The notes below the pieces were generated by a model. It was not told the DNA's origin, made no database searches, and worked only from the letters and a program-made list of their open reading frames with translations. The position numbers and the translations under genes were made by a program. 64,000 nt of DNA, from positions 49,378,734-49,442,733 of the forward strand of contig OX365946.1 of the NCBI GenBank assembly GCA_947247005.1. Reading direction: 5' to 3'. Shown one piece after another: positions 25,246 to 38,198 of the stretch. Numbering within the stretch: position 1 is the stretch's first letter; each line of letters starts with the position of its first letter. This stretch comes from Spisula solida (Eukaryota; Mollusca; Bivalvia; Venerida; Mactridae).

Positions 25246-25510
25246 TTATAGTTAGAACATATTAAGTAAATTTTAATGATTAAAAAGGGCGGAGCGAGCG
25301 AAGCGAAGCGAGGCCTTTTTAGTCATTAAAATTTACTTAATATGTTCTAACTAACTTAGAATATAACATTCTGCATTCTGATTGGCCGATAGAAATTAGC
25401 GCCAACGCAAGACGTCAAGTCTGTTAAGAGAAAATTTTAATGATTAAATTTTCATTTAACCGCGAAAATGCGGCGTTTTCATTGGCTCATAATGTAGGTT
25501 ATATTCTAAG
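25246..25510 (+). mobile_element. 265-bp double-hairpin MITE, copy 2
   Basis: Inserted in copy B only. Copy A reads straight through at about 20,410 (CCTATTATG then TATGATAATA). Part 1 is an inverted repeat with arms 25,251-25,288 and 25,314-25,351 (38 bp, one mismatch) around a 25-base GC-rich loop. Part 2 runs from CTTAGAATATAAC at 25,354 to its inverse GTTATATTCTAAG at 25,498-25,510. Because A is empty, the insertion postdates the tandem duplication, barring precise loss from A. Confidence 0.9.
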
Positions 25511-27878
25511 TATGATAATATTTTCCATCGTGTCGATATAACGTAGGTCAGACTCTATTCATGTGCAGCACTCAACATACAGCGATATAATTCTTTTTAT
25601 TACAATGAGCATGTTTTGCTGAATGAACGACGCAGCATCGCAGATACATTTGCACAGTAGGCGACAAAGTCTGTTGCAGACATATGATATTAAATATCTA
25701 ATTTACTGTCTAATACATTTTATGACACAAACCTTTAGGGGGAGTTATGGGACAGACTGATATAATGCAAATCCTAGATGAACAAACGAGCTTACGAAAA
25801 TACCTTCTGGCTTTAAAAGTCGTCAGAGGAAATGATGTGTGTTCTTAACAATAGTAAATTATTTTCATTTTTCATATTGCCGTCGAAATGACATAGGCAG
25901 CTGTTGTTTGTTTCGTAATGGTATTATGGCGCAATTGTTTTTCTTGATTTACGCTGTTCTTGCATGTACAATGTATGTACTTGTTGACACTTGTTTAACA
26001 TGTCAGGAAGTCTATGTACTAGTGAACGAGTCTGCAACAATATATTTTACTCAGGGTTTGGAAATATCATCATACTCATGACTGTTTCTTCAAAGGTGAA
26101 GGTCTATATGGAAATTCATGGAAGAGGATTGAACCTTGTGACAGTCGTATGTACAGCGACCACCGGACGTCTGATTTGATAATTAACTTGAGGAAACGTT
26201 TGTCACCCACATGTTTAGCACATAGCTGTATACACGTTTTATTCTGTAATAAGTGATTTTGAAAAACGCGCCTATTTACAATGAATCATGCGAGAGCATA
26301 CATTATGCTTTAGTAAATGCAACTTGGTAGCCGCATCAACAAACTTTGGCCAACTATATATCCCACAATGTTATTAACATGACAGGTCCCCGTACCAACC
26401 TTAATTGTAACACAGACTGCATAAATAACCACTACATAATTTCCCATAATAAAGATTTTATTAAGATAATGGAGTCTCTGGGGAAAATTTATACATACAA
26501 TGTGATGTAATTATTTAGTTTGGTATTTGTGGATATAATAGTACATTTAACTAGGAATGAGACTTTTACTGAATACACACGTTCCAGCATTACGCTACCT
26601 AGGGTGAGGTCTCGTTCATCAAAGTAGCTGACGTGAGACCATGCATCTAACAGGACGGTAAAGCAAACAGCACTGACGCATACAAACTCATAAACTCTTT
26701 AAGTGTGCAAACACATACCGATACAACCACTTTGCATTGAATATTGGTGCATATATTCATAATGGTCCAACACGAGGACCAAGACCAACTGACTGTCCAT
26801 GCCATTAAATGATTGCTTCAGGAAATTCTGAAGAGACTCGTTTTAGGATTCTTTAGTGAATATAGATACTAGAAGAGGAAAGAAGTCGATGGTTGACAAC
26901 TTGCACAATTTGTATCAGCTCTCGCTGTGTGTATAAGTTAACATCGGATAGAACGGACTGGAGTGGCCATAACGAATAGATCATTGGACATAAAATGTAG
27001 AAAACAAGTAATTTATATAATATTGAATAAGACAAATGAGAAATGGGAACTATGTCCTAGTAGTATACGTGTGCATGTGAAAGAGATATTTATGTTGATT
27101 TCCATCAGTTTATATAGTACTTTATTCATCTTTCATTCGTTTAATCATTTACGTATAATATGAACCCCCAAGGATATTCCCATAGACGCTTGTCTAACTG
27201 ACTGCACATATAACAGCATCAACTTGAGACAGCTTAGAGCCGCCATTATAGTGTAACCTTATCGCTTTATCCTTTTAAGAATATATTTTGAGAAATTAGT
27301 TTAAAATATTACCGTATTACTGTCAGATTGCGGTTGAATAATGATTATTTGTCATTACTTATAAAGTCGTTATGTATCTGGTTTGGAATCAAGATTCAAC
27401 CGAAAGTGTAATGCATCTCCTACTCACTAGGAATTGTTCGTTGATTTGATCATACTATTTATTTCCATTTGATCTTAAATAAGTTTTTAACAATTGGTTC
27501 GAAAACTTCTGATGTTAAAGAACAATTCGTAATTTTGTGATGTCTACAAATGTAACATACAACCCGATTGCTTTGACTAAAGGAAGTGTAATGGCGACAC
27601 TAAAAACATTACGTTTACTAATACATCTACCGGATCACATTTGGAGACCGTTTTCTTCCAAAACAATTATATTCACCCATAACAAATACAGTTATCTTTA
27701 TTTGCAAAATCATTATTGTGAACAAATGATTGTGTTGAACCACTAGCATATCGTTCTCAAAACGTATCTTCACTAACAGTCAGATACTAAATGCATCAAT
27801 AATTGGTATATGTACATAATTAACATGTATAACAAAGTAGAGTTACAATGTATATAATACAATGATGGAGGTTAATAA

Positions 27879-28474
27879 CATATGAGCCAGTCTCCAGGAA
27901 AGCCTGCTATTTTGACAAGAAATTGGATTTTGAGATTTTTTATCATTTAAAATAGTAATCTTAATGAAGCAAAATGCAAAAGAAATTTCTGTTGATATCT
28001 TGATTTATAAGAAAGTTACAGCTGTTTTGTGGAGGTCCTAATCAGAACCTTTTTGTGTGACGTCGCGAAATTCATTCAAACGTTATTCGACGTCTTTGTT
28101 AAAAGTACTTTATAAATACAGCATTTGATCAATTCTTGACATAAACTGTTCAAAATTGTTTAAAATATATATCCAAATCGTAAATGTTTATATTTAGAGA
28201 AAGGCTACTACTGTTTTAAACAACTAACTCCTTGTTTTTCCCAATCAGAGTACCTTTCTGAAATTGGTCACCATAGCAACGAAGTAAGTGATTTCGACAT
28301 AATTTATAAGAAATTTTAAAGCTAAGATATAGTAATATACGAATACATTACTTAAAATTAAATCTATAGATTTGTCATTTTGTCCTATTTTAAAACTTTT
28401 TAAAACCTTGTTACATGTAGTAATTACATATTAATGTCAATATAGCAGGTTTTCATGAGACTGGCTCTTATGTA
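27879..28474. mobile_element. GAGCCAGTCTC element, full copy (about 0.6 kb)
   Basis: The left end 27,879-27,917 (ATATGAGCCAGTCTCC ... CCTGCTATTTTGACA) is an imperfect inverse of the right end 28,435-28,474 (TGTCAATATAGCAGG ... GAGACTGGCTCTTATG). AT-rich and non-coding inside. A more diverged relative of its interior is visible at about 58,100-58,280. Confidence 0.8.
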
Positions 28475-30784
28475 TACAATTTAATGAATGTTTCATTGTG
28501 AAATCATTGTACATAAAACTTCCATAAGCCAATACAAATCGTAGTGACATTCAAACAACTTTTTGAAATGGAATGTATACAACACATAAGACTACGAAGC
28601 CATGTAATGCTTCTTGACCAGACTTAGTTGAAGCAAGATTAATCTAGTTACTAATATATTATTACGTATGTAACTAAATGACTGCAGCAAACAACATTAT
28701 ACGGGAGGGTCGTGTTCTTAAGTAATGGTATATTTACCAACTGTCAAATAAAAAGTCTTAACAAGACAAATGAGGAAGTTTTGCGACGATTTATGATATA
28801 TACTTAGGGATGATTATTTCAGAAGCAGGATATTCATAAGGTTTTAATGGTAAGAATTGAGACTATATCAATATGCACTGTCAAATCTTAGTGGTATTAG
28901 CTGATATACAAGTCCAATATTCAATAAAGTAAGTATATAAGGAGACCAAATCTAGTACATGTACATTGCACGTATAACATAGCTGGTACATTGTTACAAA
29001 AGCTCATAAAAGTTAGATTACAGCATCAAAACGTTAAAAACTAAATTTCCAAAAATGATGATTAAAATGCCATTACTTGATCGGTTAGTGCTTCGTACGT
29101 ATTCTGACTACCCTGGTGGATGCTTCACTATATATATTCAGACGCATCAACTGCGTCGCAGTTTCGAGCCCACAACACATACATTGTATAATGTTGTTAA
29201 TACCAATGTATACCATGATACTAATTTCAGTCAATTGAATACTTTTTTGAAATGTTATGTAATGGTAGGTTTATATACAGTTTAAATATTTCTATAAACT
29301 ACATTAACTGCCAAATCAAGTAATAACGTTTTATGACCTAAAATTAAACATAGAACGTTCTGGGAGTTTTTAACCATCACCAACACAACTGTCAAATATG
29401 GATATTGTTTAAATGCCAATTAGTACTTGAATGAGCCTCAACTGTAACAAATGTATGTAAACTATATGCACTAGTGTTATTCACTATATCACATGTAATT
29501 TTATAGTGTCCTTTTTTAAAGTTTACAATTTTCACATATATCAAACATTACATACGAAAGTAAAATGTCTGAGAGGTTTTATGTGACTACGTCTACATAA
29601 CCGCTTATGCAAATTATTGTTCTCTTAGCAAACTGACCAAACCAGACCATAATTAATATTATCCAGCGACATAAATGATTTAACGTCATGTTCAGCTGGT
29701 ATTCCAACGTTCCTAAAAGTCCGGACGCCGGTGATTAATCTGAATCGTATGATATAAATCAAATATACTTTGACCTGTGAAATATCTGTATAACTTACGT
29801 TTGAATAATAGTGTTCTTCCCGCCCGTATCGAACTGATGATATAATCTGACGAATTGAATGTTTTAGCTCTCAGGTTGGGTGGATTATATTAGGTCAAAT
29901 CTACATATTAAGATTATACTTTGTCGCTGTTAAGTTTCATTTTTCGGGTTCATGTTTGTGTTTGTGAATATGGTGTATGCGTGTGGTTTGTCAGAAGTAA
30001 ACTGGTGCTTTAATCTTAACTTCAAAAGCTAAATTAGTGTGCAATGTGCGATGGAGAGTTTATTAAAGGCTTTATGTGAGTTTCATTGTAAATGGTTCTG
30101 TCAATATAAAGTTATAGAGTAAATTGAATATCTTTTCGAACACCTCTCGTTTAAGGGGGTGGGGGCAAGTCACTGAGAGTTACATGATGTTACTAAATAG
30201 GGAACCAATTCTTTATATGAAGATACATATCACCCAATTGTAACGTTTCAACAGGAAACATGATGTCCCGTTTCGACACGATGAAAGAAGCCAATGTGTG
30301 TTTTCTCTTTTACGATTTTCCCGATTAAACAATTTCCTTTTATTTCTACCGTGCTTTCAAATTGATGATTGAATATTGCATTCTATACAGCAAGTCTCAA
30401 CAATGTCATTAAGCGTGTAGGCCGTCTGTATTAGTCATACGTAGTTTATGTAATTGTTTCATGCAGCTTAATGTTGCATTAATGGTGCTTAGCCAACATA
30501 ATGTATTCTAAAAGTTTCTGAATGCTGCCCTGTAATTGAGATTCTAACGTCCTCGACCGCACTGCTTTACATGTTATGTTCTTAAATTTCCATATGCAAC
30601 TATTTAAGAGAAACATTTTGTTTGTTCAACACACTTTCTAAAATCTATAATTTAAATTTGCAGGATGTTATATTTCATTTTCAATTCAGCAAACGCGTTG
30701 AACGATGCGGTAATCCAATAAACTTCTTCAGCATGTCTATATGAGTCCTCAAATATACCTAATGTAATTGAAGCACATGCTTGT

Positions 30785-30962
30785 TGTTTTCTTCACAAAT
30801 CAAATTGATTTACTATCACGCAAAACTCGAGAGGAAATATCATCCATACTGCATTTCCGCATGCGAAACGTCTTCATCGATTTCGTGAGCGAGGTAATAC
30901 TTTTACTGCTAAATCGTTCCTATATTAAGACAAACGTCCAAAGGCAGAATATGTATATATAA
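30785..30962 (+). repeat. Module M1, copy in S1 (64-codon open frame)
   Basis: Best conserved stretch between S1 and S2. Read on the + strand, both copies keep an open frame containing REEISSILHFRMRNVF. The two differ by scattered changes, several of them amino-acid-changing, so conservation does not clearly favour the protein. No family is recognised. The older copies at 2.1 and 8.75 kb do not keep the frame. Confidence 0.5.
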
Positions 30963-31411
30963 CGTCTGCCAAATAATTTGTTATCATACGTGAAGTGCTG
31001 TGTGTACAAGGGGTGATCAACGAATACGTGAAAAGTACCGTTGTTTCTTAATATGTCATTGTAAGTCGTTGATACTTTCTAAACATTCTAAATGATAGTT
31101 ATGTAACGATGCCACGATGACGTTTGGCCGGTGAAGTCAAAGCGACGTTTTTCAACTAAATATTTTCTCGAGTTAAATGGTTTTTTTTTTAATGTATTAC
31201 GTCAATCTATTACCTGACCTATCATTTATCACGTAACAAAGATTTGATAGCATTTTCCGCGTATTTGTTGATCAATCCTCATACATAATAAAGTGCAAAT
31301 TCATTGTAATTTCAACACACCCATTAATGAAATTAATCGTAAAACTTAACGACGTATTGCTAATCCAAAACATCATGCAACATGCAATGGTTGTTATATG
31401 CTGGAGGACTA

Positions 31412-32580
31412 CACTAGTTTGTAATTTTCATTTAACTGAAAAAGTATTAGTCCTATCAGTGAACCGTATATACCATTTGAATCAGGAAGCTATTGTCTAT
31501 CAAATTGAGTTAATCGCCATTCCGAAATATAATAAAAACATACTAGAAAACGACCATTTATTTCACTGCTTAAAACAACAAAATCGCACATCAATAGCAT
31601 GTATGACCACCGTCTGCCCTGATGATAGCCTGACATCCTCTGAGGCATTGATGTGTACCAATTGCTGCGGAGCTCCATTCAATTCTAGTAAATGATTCGT
31701 TAAGAGTTTCTGTACGTTCTGGTGTTGCCGTCGTGCTCGGATGCGTCGCCCAAACTCATCCCAGACGTATTATATCGAATTTAGGTCCGGGCTACAAGGC
31801 GGCCATTCAATCGTGCAACCTAAATAGGAAATTGCATCAAAATCCAATTCCATGTGATGAGAATGTGCTCGTATCTTACAAAATCCATGATTGATCGAAA
31901 ATAGTGAGTTTTGTTAAATTGTAGTAGTAATTCGGATGACAAATGCCTATCAAAAGTTACTTTCATGCTCAACCATAAATTGCTCCATACAAATAACTGG
32001 CTATCTTATGTTCAATTCAACGATTCCACATTATTTCACGATCTTTAAGTGATACAACCATTAGTCAGATGTTGTCATAAACGTGTTGTGACGCATTTAA
32101 GGACTAAATGTAAATGACGCCATGTTACGTCTCAATTTTAAATCGAGTCAATAGAAACATGCAGTTTTTTCGTAAATCCAATGCAACTACCCGAAAACAG
32201 CCAATTAATGAATTAAATCTTACCCGTCTTATTGGCATGCCAGTTTTAAGCATTCCTTTCGCAATGACGCACTCCTCAAGCGTCATTTGCGTCATATGAT
32301 ACGGAATATTTTTATGGCTTTATGTTTGGGGGTCGATTGTTAATCGTGTATGAAATGATTTAAACACATGTACACATATTTGAGATGTGTGCACGAGAAA
32401 AATGTGATTTTTTCCTTTTTTGTCTCGCGTCAATAATTTTCACGTAGATCTTGGTTTTTCTTCTTCTGTATTAAAGACAATCACCAACATATGATATCTG
32501 AACAGTTTTATTGAGTGTAGATGATTATGTTCCTGATTTATTCTAGTTCTAAAATGTGAACTTAGAACATTCGTCAAGTG
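31412..32580 (-). mobile_element. Tc1-like transposon relic, 1,169 bp
   Basis: The element is flanked by TA on both sides (31,410-31,411 and 32,581-32,582). S2 has the unfilled TA site at 49,812-49,813 (AAAGACTATCG). Termini are CACTAGTTTG and the inverse-like TCGTCAAGTG, so the inverted repeats are largely decayed. Size and TA target fit the Tc1 group. It carries the transposase remnant described separately. Confidence 0.85.
31590..32300 (-). pseudogene. Tc1-like transposase, decayed
   Basis: Reading the minus strand from about 32,300 gives an N-terminal helix-turn-helix-like stretch (MTLEECVIAKGMLKTGMP). In the middle, at about 31,740-31,815, is SPDLNS followed two codons later by WDEFGRR, the usual SPDLNPIE..WDE signature around the catalytic core of Tc1/mariner transposases. 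Near 31,600-31,680 is RGCQAIIRADGGHT, the typical Tc1 C-terminus. Stops and frameshifts separate these pieces, and the N to E position of the signature is lost (S-I-stop). It would normally cut and paste the element at TA sites; here it cannot be functional. Confidence 0.9.
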
Positions 32581-32651
32581 TATCTTGAAGACAATCAATA
32601 TTACTACCTCGAATGTTACACTTACTTTAACTTATTTACTGCAAAATAACG

Positions 32652-32716
32652 AGTTATTGAATCAAAATCGCGAGAATCCGCACTCGAAGTGAGAGTTCTA
32701 CCGCTAGACAATCAAG
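32652..32716 (-). pseudogene. tRNA-like relic, S1 copy
   Basis: On the minus strand, TGTCTAGCGGTAGAACTC resembles a polymerase III A box with a tRNA D-arm. It is followed by an anticodon-arm-like CACTTCGAGTG and a weak B box (ATTTTGATTC). I could not pair an acceptor stem. Read as a decayed tRNA or a tRNA-derived SINE head. The S2 copy is at 50,638-50,705. Confidence 0.4.
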
Positions 32717-33221
32717 GTTGGAATCGAGAATGAAACAAGATTTGTCCAACATTATGTAATATTGGGTATGTAATATGTCTCCAGCACGACCTAACTATTC
32801 GGTTATATTCTATGGTAGATTTAATTTACATTTTAAATTTCAGCTTTGAAGACAAGACGATGGTTTCTTTTCACACTATGTTGTCAATAAAGTTTGACAA
32901 TATTCGTGTAATTAATTGTTTATTTCGTCTGGAATGCTGGCGTTATTGTGTCTACTGTTTTAATCGAATAGGAGAAATGAGTCAATAAAACCTGGCTAAG
33001 AGTAAGCATGAAAACCCTCAGCAGACAATACAACTAGACAAATTTAATATAAACGTGGTACACTGATAGCTGAACTGACTGAATTCACACATTAACCACG
33101 CATTACTATTCCAGACAAAACATTAAAATCTAACAGACTAAGTCTAACTCCAACTTGATTAAAATATACAGCTACTTTCAAAGAATTGCATAATATGTAT
33201 TGTTACTATCGTAGTCTATTT

Positions 33222-34725
33222 CAATTCCAATCAGGTAATTGTGTATCTTTCGTTATACAAAGCGGCCACTAACATGTTACCTGACTGTCTTTCATGATAC
33301 TAATTTACTCCACATAGGATATGGCCGTAAACTCAAGCACGGAACGAAGGGCGTAGTGTCCAGTCCGTCAATGAAAGCATTGTCGGATGATAGTCTAGCG
33401 CTCAATCAATTGTGCATACCGGGCAGGATAAACATTTTCAGCTATGGTTACAAATGTATACACGTACATTGACAATAAATGATATCCCCGAACATCATTT
33501 TGGAAAAATCATGGACGGACAACGATGCTCATTCTAACACATAAGTTCTATACATAGCATCAATATATGGGTTCTAAGTCGTTATACCTCTTTTCGGGTA
33601 TGGTATTGTAGCAAATTAAAAAGAAATGTTTTCCTATGTGGCGTTTGAGGGCGATGAAAATTATTCTGAACATACCATATTGACAGAGTGTAACTCTCGG
33701 TGTATATGAACATTCCAATTCACCATTTATATCAAATAGTTTTCGTCAACCGTGACCAAGTGATCAATATGCGCCAGTGACAAAATTAAGTGATAGGACA
33801 GCGGTAGTATTGTCTTCCACAATGATAGTGTAATTTGATTTTACCTTGATACGGAACTTGATCTGGAAATCAATGGAGATAACCAAAAAAGATAATGTAT
33901 AAGTGAAACAGTCCGCAACAAGAGGACTATGAAAAGAACAATAATTGAACATAATACAGATCCTTTCGGGACTTAAAAACAAAAAAAAGTAGTACGATAA
34001 AGCACTGACCATAATAATTATGTCCTATAGCAAACTAAAATAAGCATATTGAACTGCAATGGAAGGATATATTTATTATAATGCACTTTACGTTAACAAA
34101 TCCCACTTGCCCACAAAGCTCCCGGAAAGGGAAGCATTTTATGTTTTGTATGCTTTCGAATCGTTTGTTATACCCGAAACTTGTATTTCGATTGTATTAC
34201 CTATACATTATTATGTTTTGTTGTTATGTTCCCACATGACGATTTATACTCCCACCCCCATATTACTATACAGTAGTACTCGTATTACTATACAATTTGA
34301 GTCTTAGTACATTTGTTTTGGAACACTTCCATTCCGAATTTTTGAATTTTGAGTTCGTTACTATTGAAAATGTCCACGAAGTGTAAATGCATTTTTACAA
34401 AATATGACTTAAATTGTAAGACGTAGACGGAGGTTAGGCTGACGAATATATAACTATTATTCCAGATTCGCTATAACTCCCAATCGAATATTAAAAATAC
34501 GAACTGAGAATTGAAAAAAGATATGTTTCTGTTTCAATTATTGTTATCAAACAATAACCTTCAGACACAATTCATCTTTTGGGATAATTAGTTCGTTCAC
34601 CTAAACTATTTTCGTAACTAGGATACATCGAATGCTCCATTTTAGGCGTATTTGTATTAAAATCCATCCTAGAATTGAGACGTTTGAAGCGTAAGTGTTT
34701 AATCTGAAGACAGTTGATTTCTCAA
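33222..34725. other. S1-only 1.5-kb segment, no gene seen
   Basis: Absent from S2, where the flanks join as CAATTTCCAAAAG at about 51,203. Both S1 junctions carry TTCCA, so a microhomology-mediated deletion in S2 is as likely as an insertion in S1. No transposon ends were seen. The 77- and 82-codon frames inside are unremarkable. Confidence 0.5.
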
Positions 34726-35098
34726 CAGGTTTCCAAAAGTTCATAAAATATATCCCTCATTCCCAACTGCGATACATGTTTTTTTTTTTTTATATTTACG
34801 TACGTGAGTAGCATGCAAACTATCTGATTCTACATTAACTACTTAGACGGTCAAGAAAGTTACATATAGTTGCACTCATCTGCATCGCCTTACTTTCACG
34901 AATAGGTTATTACACGATATTGGCATACTAGGATAGGTATTGGCTCGACGGCCTCCATGCAAACCTGCCTCATATTGGTCATATCTGTTAAAATGCTGTG
35001 TAGTTTTTGTGTTACTATATTTGGTAACAAATGCGATAAAGCCCGATACATACTGTATCGCACCAGGAAAGTGATTAACGATGGCAATGTATAAATAG

Positions 35099-35400
35099 TA
35101 GCAACTTGTCACACGTGTCTATATAGGGATGTAACGTATTGGAACTTTATACGTATTATTTTATTCACAAATCAAGATTATTTACAACTATCGTAAACAT
35201 AATAACACTTATCACCAATGGTGTATTTGGCAGGATATTTTTTTTCATTAATTTTATGTTTACGGAATACGTGTGCAAATGTTGCTGAAAATGTGGCAAA
35301 CATGAAGAATTGATCACATAAGTCGCAGATGTGGTAATTAATGATGTTGTTATCTCGTGCAAATATTATATAACGTCTAATTATTAAAATATATTTAGCA
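35099..35400 (+). repeat. Module M2, copy in S1
   Basis: Runs from AGCAACTTGTCACACGTGTC through TTCACAAATCAAGATTATTT to a TTATCTCGTGCAAATA stretch. Matches 51,602-51,900 closely and 14,707-15,020 and 10,890-11,110 more distantly. Reading frames differ between copies. Confidence 0.55.
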
Positions 35401-37267
35401 AACGTTTGCTACGAATTTGCATAAGTAACATATTGACCTTCTAAGTAAATATCATGCTCACGATATAGATTGACACACGTATTTAATATTCTGATGATTA
35501 TCAGTATTTTGTTCGTATGTAATCTTTCTGTTAAGACCAGACACGTAACTAACAGGCAACGTTGTCAGTGTATTATCGTTGAAATATTATTTGTAATACA
35601 GTGTAATACACAAGCCGATTTCTTAATGAAAGTCGTTTGACAGTACCCATTTCAGTATTAACTGGTCATTTTGCACTCGTTTATATCATTGAGACGTTAC
35701 AATGAATGTTACGGAAGAATAATACCTTCATCGATCCGTTTGTTGCTCTAAATTGCTCACAGTGGTTACTTCTCTTTGCAAAGTGATTACTTCCCTTTGC
35801 CACAGTACAGTGTCATTGCCGTGACAGTTTCACTAAAGTCACAGGACTGTTTAACCGATTTTGGTTATTTATTTCATTTTACACTGGATGTTATTTTTTG
35901 TACACGATCGTTAATTATATATCGATATTACAATAAATACTCCTTAGCATAGGTATCGATGCAAAGATGAATAACTCCGTAAAATAGTTCCTAGCATAGT
36001 TATCGTTCTTAGTAGTAAATCGGCTTTCAAAAAGAACTTTGACAATTAAAATCGGGATTTACTACATCGTACTACATTCACAATCAATTGGGTCGCGTCC
36101 GAGTTTTACTGATTGACGTTTTATATTGCCAGTCTTCGTTTTGTCTGCCTCCGTTTATGTAACGTCTATTGTATTAATGAAACCATGCGTAGGGACATCT
36201 TTTAACGGTTTGTTATCCATTTTGAAATGCAATGTGATTTTTTCATCATCGCGTGGTATATGCTGGGGCAGCGTTTACTGAAAGTGATAATGGAAGACAA
36301 TGTTATGAGGAGCTTGGTGTTGCTCATGATTGTTTGCACTGGGGTGTCATACTTTAATACATTAATGTATATTAGGTCGATTGTACACAAGTATTTTACT
36401 TGTTATCACTCAAATACTGATCGTATATTTAAGTGAAAGGGCTCATATTCTCTTCATAAAGCCTATACTGGACAAACGAGGGTACCAGCTATCGTCTCGT
36501 CTATAACATTGACATCATGGGTGGTAACGGAGCGGAACCGGAGCTAAGCGAATGTTCTTTGTGCTTATAATCTTGAAGCTCATCATCCCGTTTGTCACTT
36601 CTACATTGACGAACTCGTTACTATGGACGTGTGTGTATGCAATGGGGCATTTGTTGTTTGCGTGACTCGCCATAGCACTGTCTGTCAACTAACGTGATAA
36701 ATATTCTACAAAGCTGTTAACATCTGTACGATTGTGATTTGCAACCAGTAGCTTAATTTCTGTAATATGTTCCGCATAGCATGATATCAAACGTTTATGC
36801 AAAACATTTAACACGAAAAAGTCATCGGTTCTCTATGGAGGTTTTTAAGGACAAAGAAATAGAAAAAGTGGAAAACTACATGATTGTGGGAAAAAATGTT
36901 TTCAAAACTAGGTTACACTATAAAGATGTGATCATATAGCCATCTCCCCAGCCTGAATAATATATTAAACATGGAATATGGAAGTAAACGTGGGTGGCTG
37001 GCGATTTATATTCAATGATATTTCAATGAAAAACATTTTAACATTGCTAAGTCAAATCAGTTACATGTGCATACACTTTTGTTGTGGGTAATAACATTTT
37101 GATGCACATAGTTTATCGAATGTTGAACATCGGGCAACTACAAGTTGAAAACTGATAATGCTCTAGTAAACATCAACCTGACAGTTATCATTCATTTTAA
37201 GAAGAGACTTATTGGAGTTCTCATATTGTCGTAATGTATAGGGTACATGGAGATAATAACATATCAG

Positions 37268-37612
37268 ACACAGTTAATGCATTACTCAACATAGACAGTT
37301 AAGGCATTACTCGACACAGTCAGTTAAGGCATTACTCAACATAGACAGTTAAAGCATTACTCAACATAGACAGTTTAGGCATTACTAAACAGAAGCATTA
37401 CTCAACAGAGACAGTTCAGAAATTACTCAACATAGACAGTTAAGGCATAACTCAACAGAGACAGATAAGTTATTCAACAGAGACAGTTAAGGAATTACTC
37501 AACAGAGACAGTTAAGGCATAACTCAATAGAGACAGTTAGGTTATTCAACAGAGACAGTTAAGGAATTATTCAACAGAGACAGTTAAGGCATAACTCAAC
37601 AGAGACAGTTGA
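37268..37612 (+). repeat. 25-bp minisatellite, about 14 units
   Basis: The unit is close to AAGGCATTACTCAACAGAGA + CAGTT. Several units in the second half are shortened to about 19-22 bp (AAGTTATTCAACAGAGACAG type). It ends at GAGCACGAACAG, the same right flank as the S2 array. There is no spacer variation, so it is not CRISPR-like, and the period is not a multiple of three. Confidence 0.95.
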
Positions 37613-37628
37613 GCACGAACAGAACAGA

Positions 37629-37802
37629 ACTTGTTTATTGATTAATATTTCTGAACGAAATAGTGTGTGTTAGTTATTGACAAGACATTGGAATTAGAGC
37701 GTCTTTTCATCAAAATTAAATTTCAACGGTTCATTGAACCATGAAACGACAAATACGAAGAACTACCACGTTATAAACTGTGCTATTTACATAAATGTAA
37801 GC
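37629..37802. mobile_element. Internal fragment of the mariner-type element
   Basis: TTATTGATTAATATTTCTGA, TTATTGACA, GGTTCATTGAACCATGAAACG and TTTACATAAATGTAAG follow the order inside the element at 13,078-13,839, but neither inverted end is present. The matching S2 fragment is at 54,241-54,412, so it was there before the S duplication. Confidence 0.6.
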
Positions 37803-38198
37803 AGTCGTGAGACTGGCTGTATATGTCACTTAACTAAATACAGGCGGAAACGAAGCATATGATCACACGGAAGGCAGTCTAGCTGGTATTGTCATTTACC
37901 AAGTACCGAAATGCTTACAAGACGTACTAACTGATATTTTAACAACACATTACAAATGGGAATTGTCACCACGCAGTGCTAACGTATTTGGCTCTAAATA
38001 TATACAGACAGAACGGCATGTCATCTCGGTACGCTGATCATTCGAACAAGGCTGTTATTGTTTGGTGACAACATCATTGTCATTGAGGAATTGTTTACGA
38101 GGATACCGAAATAATATAAAAATTACATTCAATTTGGCAAATTGGACGTACATTTGGCAGGCCCGTGTTAACATCGTTTCTTCGAAAGTCTTTATCTA

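Larger units (their letters stand above)
23231..28447 (+). repeat. Tandem duplication, copy B (about 5.2 kb)
   Basis: Second copy of 18,500-23,230. B is longer mainly because of the MITE at 25,246-25,510, a duplicated head of the GTCGG-type repeat at about 24,180-24,235, and about 60 bp near 26,000. It ends inside the right inverted repeat of the GAGCCAGTCTC element, which continues to 28,474. Confidence 0.9.

Noticed and set aside
21813..27163. Twin 66-codon frames at 21,813 and 26,963 as a conserved gene pair
   Set aside because: Their similarity is fully explained by the recent A/B duplication. No older copy of the unit keeps the frame.
29055..29285. 76-codon frame near the start of S1
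   Set aside because: No recognisable motif, and no comparable frame in the S2 region.
29835..29890. B-box-like TTCGATACGGGCGGG on the minus strand as a tRNA
   Set aside because: No A box or stems at the right distance.
31327..31695. 122-codon + strand frame as a gene
   Set aside because: Most of it is antisense to the C-terminal part of the Tc1-like transposase relic, and it crosses the element boundary at 31,412.
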